DNA of 64,000 nt, from contig NZ_SWJE01000001.1 of assembly GCF_005144415.1 (NCBI RefSeq), positions 310,001 through 374,000 of the forward strand, written 5' to 3'. Below, piece by piece: positions 20,092 to 29,595 of this stretch; position 1 is the first letter of the stretch, and the number at the start of each line of letters is the position of its first letter. The stretch comes from Trinickia terrae (GTDB lineage: Bacteria > Pseudomonadota > Gammaproteobacteria > Burkholderiales > Burkholderiaceae). Below the pieces are notes generated by a model that made no database searches, was not told the DNA's origin, and saw only the letters and a list, made by a program, of their open reading frames with translations. Both the position numbers and the translations under genes were made by a program.

Positions 20092-20897
20092 GCGCGCGGG
20101 CTTCCGCTTCGGCGTGCTCGCAAGCACTGGCGGGCGAGGTCCGGGCGGAGGAGCGAGCCGAAGCCGTGGCTGTGGAGTGGCCCTCCGGTGCGCGCTTTGC
20201 CGTTTATTACGCGCCGCCGCGCGAATCCGGGTGGTGGCATGCGGGCTGTGCGTGGCTTGGGCGTGATCCCGAGAGTGGTGAGGCTCACACGCCGCCCCGG
20301 CTTGGCGTGCTGCGCCGCGATATCGGCGCGCTCACCGTCGCGCCGCGCCGCTACGGGTGGCATGGCACGTTGGTTGCGCCATTCAGGTTGGCGGACGGCA
20401 TCCAGCCGGACGATGTCCTTGCTGGTGCGCTCGATTGGGCGCAGCGCCAGACTCCGTTCGCGGTGCCGGCCGAGGCTGCGCTTCTGAGCCGCTTCGTCGC
20501 GCTGCGTCCCGCCACGGCGTCGGGCGACGACACCATGCGCGCGCTAGCAGCCGATGCGTTGCTCACGCTCGATGCCTTGCGGGCGCATCCGTCGAAGGCC
20601 GACATCGAGCGCCGCCTTGCCGCGCCGCTGACCGAGCGGCAGCATGAGCTGCTGCTCGCGTGGGGGTATCCATACGTATTCGACGAATTCCGCTTTCACA
20701 TGACGCTTTCCGATTCGCTGTCCGCCGACGACGAGCGCCATGCGCTCGCCGCTCACTGGCAAGCCGAGGCGGCGCGGCTGGGGCCGCTGCCGGTCGACGG
20801 CGCGGCGCTCTTCGTCGAGCCGTCGCCGGGGGCGCCGTTCGTGCTTTGGCGGCGGCTGCCGTTCATGGCGGGTGACGCTGTCGGGATGACGCGATGA
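20088..20897 (+). CDS. DUF1045 phosphonate-operon protein (2H phosphoesterase-like)
   Basis: 269-aa cytoplasmic protein of the DUF1045 family, found almost only in phn operons. Two HxT motifs are visible, YGWHGTL near residue 90 and FRFHMTL near 203, the pair of catalytic histidines of the 2H phosphoesterase fold. Other hallmarks are FAVYYAPPRESGWWHAGCAWLGRD near the start and the closing APFVLWRRLPF-type ending. A role on a cyclic-phosphate ribose intermediate, doing the job of PhnP (not seen in this window), is a reasonable inference. Overlaps phnF and phnN by 4 bp on each side. Confidence 0.88.
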   Translation: MSARASASACSQALAGEVRAEERAEAVAVEWPSGARFAVYYAPPRESGWWHAGCAWLGRDPESGEAHTPPRLGVLRRDIGALTVAPRRYGWHGTLVAPFRLADGIQPDDVLAGALDWAQRQTPFAVPAEAALLSRFVALRPATASGDDTMRALAADALLTLDALRAHPSKADIERRLAAPLTERQHELLLAWGYPYVFDEFRFHMTLSDSLSADDERHALAAHWQAEAARLGPLPVDGAALFVEPSPGAPFVLWRRLPFMAGDAVGMTR

Positions 20898-21460
20898 ACG
20901 GCCGACTCGTCTATGTGATGGGACCGTCCGGCGTGGGCAAGGACTCGTTGCTCGCCTACGCTCGCAACGTGCTCGCCGGCGAGCCGATCGTCTTCGCGCA
21001 CCGCTACATCACGCGGCCGGCCGGCGACGGAGAAAACCACATCGCGTTGACTGCGGACGAATTCGCCGGCCGCTCGAAGCTTGGCTTGTTCGCGCTCGAA
21101 TGGGCGAGCCACGAGCTGCGCTACGGCATCGGCATCGAGCTCGATGCGTGGCTCGCGCGCGGGTGCGCGGTGGTGGTCAACGGGTCGCGGCAGTACTTGC
21201 GCGACGTACTGGCGCGCTATCCGCTCGCGCAGATTGTTCATGTCGATGCGGCGCCGCATGTCCTGGCGGCGCGTCTCGGCGCACGGGCGCGCGAGACGGC
21301 CGAGCAGATCGCGGCGCGCCTCGCCCGGCGTGCGCCGTTTCAGGTGCCGGATGGCGTGAGGGTGACTGCGATTGATAACTCGGGGACGCTTGAAGCGGCG
21401 GGGCAGGCGTTTGTCGGGGTGCTGCGGTCGATTGCGGGAACCGCGACTCGTGTGGCATGA
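20894..21460 (+). CDS. phnN: Ribose 1,5-bisphosphate phosphokinase PhnN
   Basis: Cytoplasmic kinase that makes PRPP from ribose 1,5-bisphosphate and ATP, the last step in C-P lyase metabolism. The 188-aa protein has the P-loop GPSGVGKDS (residues 10-18), the guanylate-kinase-like RYITRPAGDGENHIAL, SHELRYGIGIELDAWLARG and NGSRQYLRDV, all typical of PhnN. It ends the phnF operon and appears intact although the upstream lyase genes are lost; in other bacteria it can also support PRPP supply. Confidence 0.92.
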   Translation: MNGRLVYVMGPSGVGKDSLLAYARNVLAGEPIVFAHRYITRPAGDGENHIALTADEFAGRSKLGLFALEWASHELRYGIGIELDAWLARGCAVVVNGSRQYLRDVLARYPLAQIVHVDAAPHVLAARLGARARETAEQIAARLARRAPFQVPDGVRVTAIDNSGTLEAAGQAFVGVLRSIAGTATRVA

Positions 21461-21524
21461 ATTGCGGACAGGGCGCGAAGTCGCGGCGCGAAAGCGTCGG
21501 GCGGCTGCCTAGAACAAACGTCCC

Positions 21525-22385
21525 TCACCCCCGCCGCGCCACCAGTTCCGACACCGTCTGCGCCGCCTGCTGCAGCGGCTCGAGAAACGCCTTCACCATC
21601 TGCTTCGCCGAATTGCGCTGCACGTTGCCGCTGATATTCAGCGCTGCGATCACGCGCCCCTGGCGATTGCGGATCGGCGCCGACAGCGAAATCAACCCCG
21701 CCTCCAGCTCCTGATCGACGACCGACCATCCCTGGCGGCGCACCTGCGCGATGGTTTTTTTCAGCTCGTCCTTGTCCGTGATCGTGCGCGGTGTGTATTG
21801 CTTGATCGGGCTGGCGTCGAGCGCGGCGTCGAGTTCTTCGTCGCTCAAGGCGGAGAGCAGCATGCGGCCCATCGACGTGCAATACGCCGGCAGCCGGCTG
21901 CCGATCGACAGGTTGATCGTCATGATCTTGTGCGTCGGCACCCGCAGCACGTAGACGATCTCCGTGCGGTCGAGCACGGCGGCCGAGCAGCTCTCGTGCA
22001 CCTGCGCGGACAACTCCTCCATGATCGGCTCGGCCAGGTTCCAGAACGGCATCGACGTCAGGTACGCGAAGCCTAGGTCGAGTATCTTCGGTGTGAGCCG
22101 GAACAGCCGCCCCTCCGCTTCGACGTAGCCGAGCGTTTGCAGCGTCAACAGGATCCGGCGCGCGCCGGCGCGCGTGAGACCTGCGGCCGCGGCAACGTCC
22201 GTCAGCGTCTGCTCGGGGCGCCCGGCGTTGAACGTGCGGATGACCGCAAGGCCGCGCGCGAACGACTGGACATAGGAATCGCCGGGTTTGTCGGGCGAAT
22301 CGGCGGCGGCGTTTTCGGCGGCTTCTGCGGGAATGCCGGCCGATGCGACCGGCGCGGGCGGCGATGCTTGGGGGGCTTTGCTCAT
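21525..22385 (-). CDS. pcaR: IclR-family regulator, PcaR-like (beta-ketoadipate pathway)
   Basis: 286-aa transcription factor. After an Ala/Pro-rich 35-residue lead, the IclR winged helix (YVQSFARGLAVIRTF, TLTDVAAAAGLTRAGARRILLTL, GYVEAEGRLFRLTPKIL) is followed by the ligand domain (MEELSAQVHESCSAAVL, EIVYVLRVP, GSRLPAYCTSMGRMLLS, RNRQGRVIAALNIS). These blocks match the PcaR/PobR/PcaU branch. It is divergent from pcaF, with a GTTCGATT-type motif in the 283-bp spacer, which supports control of the thiolase by a ketoadipate-type inducer. Gene symbol rests on this context. Confidence 0.82.
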   Translation of the reverse strand: MSKAPQASPPAPVASAGIPAEAAENAAADSPDKPGDSYVQSFARGLAVIRTFNAGRPEQTLTDVAAAAGLTRAGARRILLTLQTLGYVEAEGRLFRLTPKILDLGFAYLTSMPFWNLAEPIMEELSAQVHESCSAAVLDRTEIVYVLRVPTHKIMTINLSIGSRLPAYCTSMGRMLLSALSDEELDAALDASPIKQYTPRTITDKDELKKTIAQVRRQGWSVVDQELEAGLISLSAPIRNRQGRVIAALNISGNVQRNSAKQMVKAFLEPLQQAAQTVSELVARRG

Positions 22386-22523
22386 GGCCTCGTGGCGGAA
22401 AGTGGCAGCCGTGAAGATAGCTCAACGCCTCTTTTTCGCCAACCTTGCGGCCTGGAGGTGCGCGCCCGCGGCAATCGTCTGGCTTGACAGCGGCTCCGGC
22501 GACCCTCTAAGATCGCTCAGAAA

Positions 22524-22557
22524 GTTCGATTAGCGATCTTTAGTTCGCATATAGAAC
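22524..22557. promoter_or_regulatory. Probable PcaR operator region upstream of pcaF
   Basis: GTTCGATTAGCGATC (22524-22538) resembles the Pseudomonas PcaR site, which carries GTTCGATAATCG. A second half-symmetric element, GTTCGCATATAGAAC (22543-22557), follows directly. They lie 112-145 bp before pcaF between the divergent regulator and thiolase genes. Binding is inferred from motif and position. Confidence 0.55.
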
Positions 22558-22668
22558 AAATGACAATGCCGGTCCGGCACGCGCTCGAATCTCGACGGGC
22601 TGCGCCGGAATCCCTCCGCACACGCAACAACGTGCGCTCTTTACTCTGAATACTCTGGAGACATCGAA

Positions 22669-23871
22669 ATGACCGAAGCCTTCCTGTGCGACGCCATCCG
22701 CACGCCGATCGGCCGCTATGCGGGTGCCCTTTCGTCGGTTCGCGCCGACGATCTCGGCGCCGTGCCGCTCAAAGCGCTGATGGAGCGCAACAAGGACGTC
22801 GACTGGTCCGCCGTCGACGACGTGATCTACGGCTGCGCGAACCAGGCCGGCGAAGACAACCGCAACGTCGCGCGCATGTCGCTGCTCTTGGCCGGTCTGC
22901 CGCAGGCGGTGCCGGGCTCGACGGTCAACCGCCTGTGCGGCTCGGGCATGGATGCGGTCGGGATCGCCGCGCGCGCGATCAAGTCGGGCGAGGCGGCGCT
23001 GATGCTGGCGGGCGGCGTCGAAAGCATGAGCCGCGCGCCGTTCGTGATGGGCAAGGCGCCGACAGCGTTTTCTCGGCAGGCCGACATCTACGATACGACC
23101 ATCGGCTGGCGCTTCGTCAATCCGCTGATGAAGCAGCAATACGGCGTCGATTCGATGCCGGAAACCGGCGAGAACGTTGCGCAGGACTACAGCGTGAGCC
23201 GCGAGGCGCAGGACGCCTTCGCGCTGCGCAGCCAGCAGAAGGCCGCGCGCGCGCAGCGCGACGGCACGCTCGGGCAGGAGATCGTGCCCGTGACGATCGC
23301 GCAGAAGAAGGGCGATCCGCTCGTGGTTTCGCAGGACGAGCATCCGCGCGAGACGAGTCTCGAAGCGCTCGCGAAGCTGAAGGGCGTGGTGCGTCCGGAC
23401 GGCACGGTGACGGCGGGCAACGCCTCGGGCGTCAACGACGGCGCCGCCGCGCTGCTGCTGGCGAACGAAGAGAGCGCCAAGCGCTTCGGCCTCGTGCCGC
23501 GCGCGCGCGTGCTGGGCATGGCGACGGCGGGCGTGGCGCCGCGCGTGATGGGCATCGGCCCGGCGCCGGCGACGCAAAAGCTGCTGGCGCGCCTCGGCAT
23601 GACGATCGACCAGTTCGACGTGATCGAGCTGAACGAAGCGTTCGCATCGCAGGGGATCGCCGTGCTGCGCATGCTCGGCGTCGCCGAGGACGATCCGCGC
23701 GTGAACCCGAACGGCGGCGCGATCGCGCTGGGCCATCCGCTCGGCATGAGCGGCGCGCGGCTCGTGACGACCGCGAGCTATCAGCTCCAGCGCACCAACG
23801 GGCGCTATGCGCTGTGCACGATGTGCATCGGCGTCGGGCAGGGGATTGCGATCGCGATCGAGCGCGTCTGA
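22669..23871 (+). CDS. pcaF: 3-oxoadipyl-CoA thiolase PcaF
   Basis: Cytoplasmic thiolase that splits 3-oxoadipyl-CoA into succinyl-CoA and acetyl-CoA, the last step of aromatic degradation by the beta-ketoadipate route. The 400-aa protein has the PcaF-type start EAFLCDAIRTPIGRYAGAL, acyl-enzyme Cys90 in NRLCGSGMD, GGVESMSRAPFVMGK, ELNEAFASQ, GGAIALGHPLGMSGAR and the second active-site Cys386 in CTMCIGVGQG. GGAG precedes the ATG at normal distance. No other pca genes are adjacent, so it acts with genes elsewhere. Confidence 0.93.
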   Translation: MTEAFLCDAIRTPIGRYAGALSSVRADDLGAVPLKALMERNKDVDWSAVDDVIYGCANQAGEDNRNVARMSLLLAGLPQAVPGSTVNRLCGSGMDAVGIAARAIKSGEAALMLAGGVESMSRAPFVMGKAPTAFSRQADIYDTTIGWRFVNPLMKQQYGVDSMPETGENVAQDYSVSREAQDAFALRSQQKAARAQRDGTLGQEIVPVTIAQKKGDPLVVSQDEHPRETSLEALAKLKGVVRPDGTVTAGNASGVNDGAAALLLANEESAKRFGLVPRARVLGMATAGVAPRVMGIGPAPATQKLLARLGMTIDQFDVIELNEAFASQGIAVLRMLGVAEDDPRVNPNGGAIALGHPLGMSGARLVTTASYQLQRTNGRYALCTMCIGVGQGIAIAIERV

Positions 23872-23928
23872 TTTAGCGTTAAGCCGCACCGGCGCTGAGT
23901 GCATGACGCAAGCGCCGGTGCATGGCCG

Positions 23929-24504
23929 TCAATATCGCGATATCTGATCGCCGTCGATGCGCACGCGGTCGCCCGGATGCAGGTCGCCGGGATTCGGCAT
24001 GTCGAACGCGCGCATCGAGCCGTCGTTCAACTGGACCGAGACGCGATAACCGGCGGGGCCGCTCATTTGCTGGCCGATTTGATTGCCCGCCACCGCTCCG
24101 CCCAGCGCGCCGACCACGGTGGCGACATCGCGTCCGTGCCCGCGCCCGATCTGGTTGCCGAGCACGCCTCCGACCACCGCGCCGACCACCCCTCCCGCCA
24201 CCCCCCCAGGGCTTGCCGCATTGTTGAGCGGCTGGATGCCGGTCACCACGCCGTATTGCTGCGCGTAGCCGTATGCCGGTGCCGGTTGATAGGCCGCTGG
24301 CGGTTGCTGCACGTAGGCCGGCTGCGGCTCGGGCGCTTGCGTGTACGCCGGCTGCGCATATTGCGGTTGTGCGTATTGAGGCTGAGCGTACTGCGGCTGT
24401 GACGCGTACGGATTCGGCGCCACGCAGCCGCTCAAGGCAAGCGCTGCGCCGACGGCGGCAAGAGGAATCAGGGTGCTGGCTTTAGTGAAGAAAACGCGCG
24501 TCAT
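23929..24504 (-). CDS. Glycine-zipper 2TM-domain lipoprotein with YAQPQ repeats
   Basis: 191-aa outer-membrane-type lipoprotein (Rick_17kDa/OmpX-glycine-zipper relatives). A signal peptide ends in the lipobox LSGC (Cys ~27). Next comes a Gln/Tyr/Pro-rich stretch with four near-identical YAQPQ units, then the glycine zipper (GGVAGGVVGAVVGGVLGNQIG and VVGALGGAVAGNQIG, near residues 100-135) and a C-terminal beta domain ending GDRVRIDGDQISRY. Start at 24504 (MTRVFF) is chosen to give a standard signal peptide; longer frames exist but lack ribosome sites. Function is envelope-related; details unknown. Convergent with pcaF. Confidence 0.83.
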   Translation of the reverse strand: MTRVFFTKASTLIPLAAVGAALALSGCVAPNPYASQPQYAQPQYAQPQYAQPAYTQAPEPQPAYVQQPPAAYQPAPAYGYAQQYGVVTGIQPLNNAASPGGVAGGVVGAVVGGVLGNQIGRGHGRDVATVVGALGGAVAGNQIGQQMSGPAGYRVSVQLNDGSMRAFDMPNPGDLHPGDRVRIDGDQISRY

Positions 24505-24703
24505 CGGTGGTCTCGGCATCGAAGCGCCGCTCATTTGCGGCAAGTTGATCCAATTGCGGATCTGCGCGTGAAGTATAGGGAAAGCCGCGTTTTCAATCGC
24601 GTGGCGCAGGGTAACAGTGTGTAAAGTCTGTAGCGGTGCTGCGCTGACGAATTGGTTTCGATTCGAGGCGGGTGCCTCGGACTGAGCAGCAAGCACTGAA
24701 AAG

Positions 24704-24736
24704 AAAACGGCAACGGTTCGATACCGTTGCCGTTTT
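24704..24736 (-). terminator. Bidirectional-type terminator behind gabD
   Basis: AAAACGGCAACGGT and its complement form a perfect 14-bp stem with a 5-nt loop (24718-24722); A- and T-runs flank both sides, giving U-tracts in either direction. It lies 35 bp beyond the gabD stop. Confidence 0.85.
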
Positions 24737-24771
24737 GCTTGAGGCGGCGAGCGGTTTAAGCGCTCAGCGCA

Positions 24772-26241
24772 TCAAACCTCCCCCACGCACATGTACTTGA
24801 CGACGACATAGTCATCGATCCCATAGTGCGATCCTTCGCGGCCGATCCCCGATTGCTTGACGCCGCCGAACGGCGCGACTTCGTTCGAGATGAGCCCGGT
24901 GTTGATCCCGACCATGCCGTACTCGAGCGCTTCGGCCACGCGCCACACGCGGCCGATGTCGCGGCTGTAGAAGTAGGCGGCGAGGCCGAACTCGGTGTCG
25001 TTGGCGAGGCGCACCACTTCGTCGTCCGACGCGAACTTGAAGAGCGGCGCGAGCGGCCCGAACGTTTCTTCCTTTGCGACCTTCATCGCAGGCGTCACGC
25101 CGGTCAGCACGGTGGGCTCGAAAAAGCCGTGGCCGAGCGCGTGGCGCTTGCCGCCCGCGACGACCTGCGCGCCTTTCGCGAGCGCGTCCTCGATATGCGC
25201 TTCGACCTTCAGCACGGCCGCTTCGTTGATGAGCGGCCCTTGCGTCACGCCGGCTTCGGTGCCGAGGCCGACCTTCAGCCCCGCGACGGCCGCGCGCAGC
25301 TTCTCGGCGAACGCGTCGTAGACCTTCTCGTGCACGTAGAAGCGGTTCGTGCAGACGCAGGTCTGTCCGCTGTTGCGGTACTTCGACGCGATCGCGCCGG
25401 CCACTGCCGCGTCGAGATCGGCATCGTCGAACACGATGAACGGCGCGTTGCCGCCGAGCTCCAGCGACACCTTCTTGACCGTCGGCGCGCACTGCGCCAT
25501 CAGCAGGCGGCCGATCGCGGTCGAGCCCGTGAACGACAGCTTGCGTACGACCGGATTGCCGGTCAGCTCCGCGCCGATCGCCTTCGGGTCGCCCGTGACG
25601 ACGCTGAAGACGCCGGCCGGCACGCCCGCGCGCTCGGCCAGCACAGCGAGCGCAAGCGCCGAGAACGGCGTCGCTTCGGCGGGCTTCACGACGATCGGGC
25701 AGCCGGCCGCGAGCGCGGGGCCGACCTTGCGCGTGATCATCGCGGCAGGGAAATTCCACGGCGTGATCGCGGCGCACACGCCGACCGGCTCTTTCACGAC
25801 GACGATGCGCTTGTCGGAAGCGGGGCTCGGGATCGTGTCGCCGTAGACGCGTTTCGCTTCCTCCGCGAACCATTCGAGGAACGACGCCGCGTACAGGATC
25901 TCGCCCTTCGCTTCGGCGAGCGGCTTGCCTTGCTCGGTCGTGAGGATCAGCGCGAGATCGTCGGCGTTCTCGAGCATCAGGTCGTGCCACTTGCGAAGCA
26001 CGACCGAACGCTGCTTCGCGGTCTGCCTGCGCCACGCGCTCCAGGCGCGGTTCGCCGCCTCGATGGCGTGGCGCGTTTCCGTCGCGCCCATCTTCGGCAC
26101 CGTGCCGAGCAGGTTGCCGGTCGCGGGATTGCGGACTTCGAAGGTCGCGCCATCGGCGGCGCCCTGCCATTCGCCGGCGATGAACGCCTGCGTGCGCAGG
26201 AGCGCCGGGTCTTTCAGGGTGATCGGTTCCAGGTTTTGCAT
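24772..26241 (-). CDS. gabD: NAD(P)-dependent succinate-semialdehyde dehydrogenase GabD
   Basis: Cytoplasmic aldehyde dehydrogenase that oxidises succinate semialdehyde from GABA to succinate. The 489-aa protein is full length: AFIAGEW near the start, [23 protein letters not shown] near 150, the cofactor-binding [11 protein letters not shown] near 230, general-base Glu in [11 protein letters not shown] near 256, nucleophile Cys in [11 protein letters not shown] near 288, and [10 protein letters not shown] near 385. The adjacent second Cys after the nucleophile is normal in GabD. It is 22 bp downstream of gabT and co-transcribed with it. Confidence 0.94.
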   Translation of the reverse strand: MQNLEPITLKDPALLRTQAFIAGEWQGAADGATFEVRNPATGNLLGTVPKMGATETRHAIEAANRAWSAWRRQTAKQRSVVLRKWHDLMLENADDLALILTTEQGKPLAEAKGEILYAASFLEWFAEEAKRVYGDTIPSPASDKRIVVVKEPVGVCAAITPWNFPAAMITRKVGPALAAGCPIVVKPAEATPFSALALAVLAERAGVPAGVFSVVTGDPKAIGAELTGNPVVRKLSFTGSTAIGRLLMAQCAPTVKKVSLELGGNAPFIVFDDADLDAAVAGAIASKYRNSGQTCVCTNRFYVHEKVYDAFAEKLRAAVAGLKVGLGTEAGVTQGPLINEAAVLKVEAHIEDALAKGAQVVAGGKRHALGHGFFEPTVLTGVTPAMKVAKEETFGPLAPLFKFASDDEVVRLANDTEFGLAAYFYSRDIGRVWRVAEALEYGMVGINTGLISNEVAPFGGVKQSGIGREGSHYGIDDYVVVKYMCVGEV

Positions 26242-26263
26242 GACGATGACTCCATTAAACGGC

Positions 26264-27550
26264 TTAAGCGCTGACGCCGACGCTTTCCTTCAACACCTCT
26301 TCGAGCAGGCCGAGCGCTTCGTCGAACACGGCGTCCTGAATGGTGAGAGGAAACAGGAAGCGCACGACGTTGCTATAGACGCCGCACACGAGCAGCAGCA
26401 GCCCGCGCTCGAGCGCGCGCGCCTGCACTTTCTTCGTGAATTCGGCATCCGGCTCGCGCGTGCCGGCTTTGAGGAACTCGACGGCGACCATCGCGCCCGG
26501 GCCGCGCACGTCGGCGATCTGCGGCACCTCGGCCTGCAGCGCGGCGAGCTTGGCCTTCAGCTTGTCGCCGAGCTGCGTGGCGCGCTCGCATAGGTTCTCG
26601 CTCTCGATCACGTCGAGCACCGCGTGCGCCGCCGCCACCGCGAGCGGGTTGCCCGCGTAGGTGCCGCCGAGGCCGCCGGGCGCAGCGGCGTCCATGACGT
26701 CGGCGCGGCCGACCACGCCCGACAGCGGCATGCCGCCCGCGAGGCTCTTGGCGATCGTCATCAGGTCGGGCGCCACGTCGTAGTGCTGCATCGCGAACAG
26801 CTTGCCGGTGCGCGCGAAGCCGGTCTGCACTTCGTCGGCGATCAGCAGGATGCCGTGCTCGTCGCAGATCTTGCGCAGACCGCGCACGAAGTCGGCCGGC
26901 GCGGGATAGAAACCGCCTTCGCCCTGCACCGGCTCGAAGATGATCGCGGCGATGCGTTTCGGATCGATGTCGGCCTTGAACAGCGTTTCGAGCGCGCGCA
27001 GCGAATCGGCCGTCGATACGCCGTGCAGCGGGTTCGGGAACGGCGCATGGAACACGTCCGAGGGGAACGGGCCGAAGCCGAGCTTGTAGGGCGCGACCTT
27101 GCCGGTGAGCGCCATGCCCATCATCGTGCGGCCGTGGAAGCCGCCCGAGAACGCGATCACGCCGGGACGGCCGGTCGCCGCGCGGGCGATCTTGACCGCA
27201 TTCTCGACGGCCTCGGCGCCCGTGGTGAAAAAGGCGGTCTTCTTCGGATGGCTGCCGGGCGCGCGCTGGTTGATCTTCTCGGCCAGCGTGACGTACGACT
27301 CGTACGGCACGATCTGATAGGCGGTGTGCGTGAAGCGGTCGAGCTGCTCGCGGATCGCGGCGACGATCTTCGGATGGCGATGGCCCGTGTTGACCACGGC
27401 GATGCCCGCCGCGAAATCGATGAAGCGGCGGCCCTCGATGTCCCACAGTTCCGCATTCTCGGCGCGCGCCGCGTAGAAGTTGCACATCACGCCGACGCCG
27501 CGCGGGGTGGCGGCGTCCTTGCGTGCCTGGAGTTCGGAATTGGTGGTCAT
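26264..27550 (-). CDS. gabT: 4-aminobutyrate-2-oxoglutarate transaminase GabT
   Basis: Cytoplasmic PLP class-III aminotransferase converting GABA to succinate semialdehyde. The 428-aa protein shows [91 protein letters not shown] (PLP ring contacts) and the Schiff-base Lys in [14 protein letters not shown]. All expected blocks are present and the length is normal. It starts the gabTD operon and is divergent from a MocR-type regulator across a 139-bp spacer. Confidence 0.94.
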   Translation of the reverse strand: MTTNSELQARKDAATPRGVGVMCNFYAARAENAELWDIEGRRFIDFAAGIAVVNTGHRHPKIVAAIREQLDRFTHTAYQIVPYESYVTLAEKINQRAPGSHPKKTAFFTTGAEAVENAVKIARAATGRPGVIAFSGGFHGRTMMGMALTGKVAPYKLGFGPFPSDVFHAPFPNPLHGVSTADSLRALETLFKADIDPKRIAAIIFEPVQGEGGFYPAPADFVRGLRKICDEHGILLIADEVQTGFARTGKLFAMQHYDVAPDLMTIAKSLAGGMPLSGVVGRADVMDAAAPGGLGGTYAGNPLAVAAAHAVLDVIESENLCERATQLGDKLKAKLAALQAEVPQIADVRGPGAMVAVEFLKAGTREPDAEFTKKVQARALERGLLLLVCGVYSNVVRFLFPLTIQDAVFDEALGLLEEVLKESVGVSA

Positions 27551-27642
27551 TGGGCGTTCTCCTCGCGTTGGGTTGAGTGGGAGCCGGGCAGCGTTTATCC
27601 GTACGCACGGGCTCGTCTGATGCGACGACTATAATCAGGTTT

Positions 27643-27686
27643 GGCTCCAATTCTTAGAGCCATTTTAATTAAAATGTAGGAGCCAA
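27643..27686. promoter_or_regulatory. Probable MocR/GabR operator repeats
   Basis: Between gabT and the regulator lie GGCTCCAATT (27643-27652), AGAGCCATTTT (27656-27666) and GGAGCCAATTT (27679-27689), that is one inverted and two direct copies of an RGAGCCA element. MocR proteins typically bind such mixed direct/inverted sets. The last copy contains the ribosome site of the regulator gene, suggesting autoregulation. Inferred. Confidence 0.6.
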
Positions 27687-27689
27687 TTT

Positions 27690-29186
27690 ATGCGCGCGAG
27701 CGTATTGTCGGACTGGCTCGCGCAGCGGCTCGACCGCGGCAACGGGCAGCCGGTCTACCGGCAGCTGCATCGGCTGCTGCAGCAGGCGATTCTGTCGCGC
27801 GAGCTGCCGGCGGGGACCAAGGTGCCGTCGTCGCGGCTCCTGGCGAACGAGCTGGGCATTGCGCGCAATACGGTGACGCAGGTCTATGAGCAGTTGGTGC
27901 TCGAAGGCTACGTGACGTCGACGACCGGGCGCGGGACGTTCGTCGCCGACAGCGCGCCCGACGAGATCGTCGAGGCGCCCGAGGCGCCGGCGCAGCCGCC
28001 GGCTCCCACGGCCCAGGCGCTGTCGGTGCGCGGCGCGCGTCTGGTCGCGGGCTCGGGCGTGTCGAAGCGACAGATGGGCGCGTTCATGCCTGGCGTGCCC
28101 GACGTGTCGCGTTTTCCGGCGCAAGTGTGGAACCGCATCAGCAGCAAATACTGGCGGCGGCTGCGCCCGGAGCTCCTGACCTATGCGCCGGGCGGCGGCC
28201 TCGCATTGCTGCGCCATGCGCTTGCCGATTACCTGCGCACGTCGCGCTCGGTGCGCTGCACGCCGGAGCAGATCATCATCACGACCGGCATCCACCAGTC
28301 CGTCGACCTGGCGGTGCGCCTGCTGTCCGATCCCGGCGACGTCATCTGGACCGAAGACCCTTGCTATTGGGGTGTGCGCAGCGTGCTGCACGTCTCGGGC
28401 CTGCGCTCCCGGCCGATCGGCGTCGATGCCGAGGGGATCGCGCCGTCGCCCGACGATCTCGCGAATCCGCCGAAGCTGATGCTCGTCACACCGTCGCACC
28501 AGTATCCGCTCGGCATGGTGATGACCCTCGCGCGGCGCCGCATGCTGCTCGAATACGCGCGACAGCACCAATGCTGGATCATCGAGGACGACTACGACAG
28601 CGAGTTCCGCTACGGCAGCCGGCCGCTCGCGTCGCTGCAGGGGCTCGATACGGCGGGGCAGGTGATCTATGTCGGCAGCTTCAGCAAGACGCTGTTTCCG
28701 GGCTTGCGCGTGGGGTATCTCGTGGTGCCCGAGGCGCTGGCCGAGAGCTTTGCGACCGCGAGCGCCGAGCTGTATCGCGAAGGGCAGCTAGTGCAGCAGG
28801 CGGTGCTGGCCGAGTTCATCGCGGAGGGGCACTTCACGTCGCATATCCGCAAGATGCGCACGCTCTACGGGCAGCGCAGGCAGACGCTGCTCGATGCGGT
28901 CGCGCGGCGCTACGGCGATGCATTGCCGACGGTCGGCGGCGACGCGGGGCTGCATCTCGTGCTGCAACTGCCGCAATTGCCTCGTGAGGCGGACGATCGC
29001 AAAGTGGCCGCCGCCGCGCTCGAGCGCAATATCGTGGTGCGGCCGCTGTCGGGGTACTACGCGGACGCGGCGCGGGCGGCGCCTGGCTTGCTGATCGGCT
29101 ATGCGTGCGTGCCGGATGAGGAGATCGCGCCAGCGTTCGGGTTGCTGGCGGGGGCGATTGATGAGATGTTGGGGCGGGGGGCGTAG
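27690..29186 (+). CDS. gabR: MocR-family (GabR-like) transcriptional regulator, GntR HTH plus aminotransferase domain
   Basis: 498-aa PLP-dependent regulator. An N-terminal GntR helix-turn-helix (VYRQLHRLLQQAILSREL, KVPSSRLLANELGIARNTVTQVYEQL, GYVTSTTGRGTFVA) is joined by a linker rich in Glu/Ala/Pro (~95-120) to a fold-type-I aminotransferase domain: YAPGGGLALLRHALADYL, IDEDYDSEFRYGSRP-like IIEDDYDSEFRYG and PLP-lysine region YVGSFSKTLFPGLRVGYLVVP. Its divergence from gabTD and the shared repeats point to GABA control, as in Bacillus GabR. PdxR-type vitamin B6 control is the alternative. Confidence 0.85.
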   Translation: MRASVLSDWLAQRLDRGNGQPVYRQLHRLLQQAILSRELPAGTKVPSSRLLANELGIARNTVTQVYEQLVLEGYVTSTTGRGTFVADSAPDEIVEAPEAPAQPPAPTAQALSVRGARLVAGSGVSKRQMGAFMPGVPDVSRFPAQVWNRISSKYWRRLRPELLTYAPGGGLALLRHALADYLRTSRSVRCTPEQIIITTGIHQSVDLAVRLLSDPGDVIWTEDPCYWGVRSVLHVSGLRSRPIGVDAEGIAPSPDDLANPPKLMLVTPSHQYPLGMVMTLARRRMLLEYARQHQCWIIEDDYDSEFRYGSRPLASLQGLDTAGQVIYVGSFSKTLFPGLRVGYLVVPEALAESFATASAELYREGQLVQQAVLAEFIAEGHFTSHIRKMRTLYGQRRQTLLDAVARRYGDALPTVGGDAGLHLVLQLPQLPREADDRKVAAAALERNIVVRPLSGYYADAARAAPGLLIGYACVPDEEIAPAFGLLAGAIDEMLGRGA

Positions 29187-29226
29187 TCGCGCTAGACAGG
29201 CGCTATGGTCTACGCTCCGAGCCGCG

Positions 29227-29595
29227 TTATTCCGCGTTCGGTACTTTGCAAGCCGCAAGTTGGCGTTCGAGTTCTGGCACGTAAGACTTCACCGTATCCC
29301 AAACGACTTCGAGGTTTGTGTCGAAATACCCGTGCGTCATGCGATTGCGCATACCGCGCAGCTTTTTCCATGGCACGTCGCTGTGCAATGCGGCGAACTC
29401 GGGATGCTCGGTTTCAATTTGGACGGCGGCTTCCCCGATGACGATCAGGTTCAAGATCACCGCTTGCTGCGTCATCCTGCTGCCTTGGAATGCAGCGAAG
29501 TTCAGACCGTCGACATAGCTGCGCGCAAGCGCGGCCGCTTCGCGCATATGTTCGAGGTAATCCCCAAGCCGCAGCCGGCGTTGTTTCGCATTCAT
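29227..29595 (-). CDS. hepT: HepT-like ribonuclease toxin (HEPN, DUF86)
   Basis: 122-aa HEPN-domain RNase toxin of a type VII toxin-antitoxin pair. The catalytic RX4-6HXY motif is present near the C-terminus as RNRMTHGYF; upstream helices match HepT (YLEHMREAAALARSYV, AVILNLIVIGEAAVQI, VPWKKLRGMRNR). The tyrosine of the motif is the residue AMPylated by the partner. It overlaps mntA by 4 bp (ATGA), the standard operon order. GC3 is lower than in flanking genes, suggesting recent arrival. Confidence 0.92.
   Translation of the reverse strand: MNAKQRRLRLGDYLEHMREAAALARSYVDGLNFAAFQGSRMTQQAVILNLIVIGEAAVQIETEHPEFAALHSDVPWKKLRGMRNRMTHGYFDTNLEVVWDTVKSYVPELERQLAACKVPNAE

Noticed and set aside
24351-24400. 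CRISPR-like short repeats
   Set aside because: The units are directly adjacent without spacers and lie in frame inside a lipoprotein gene.
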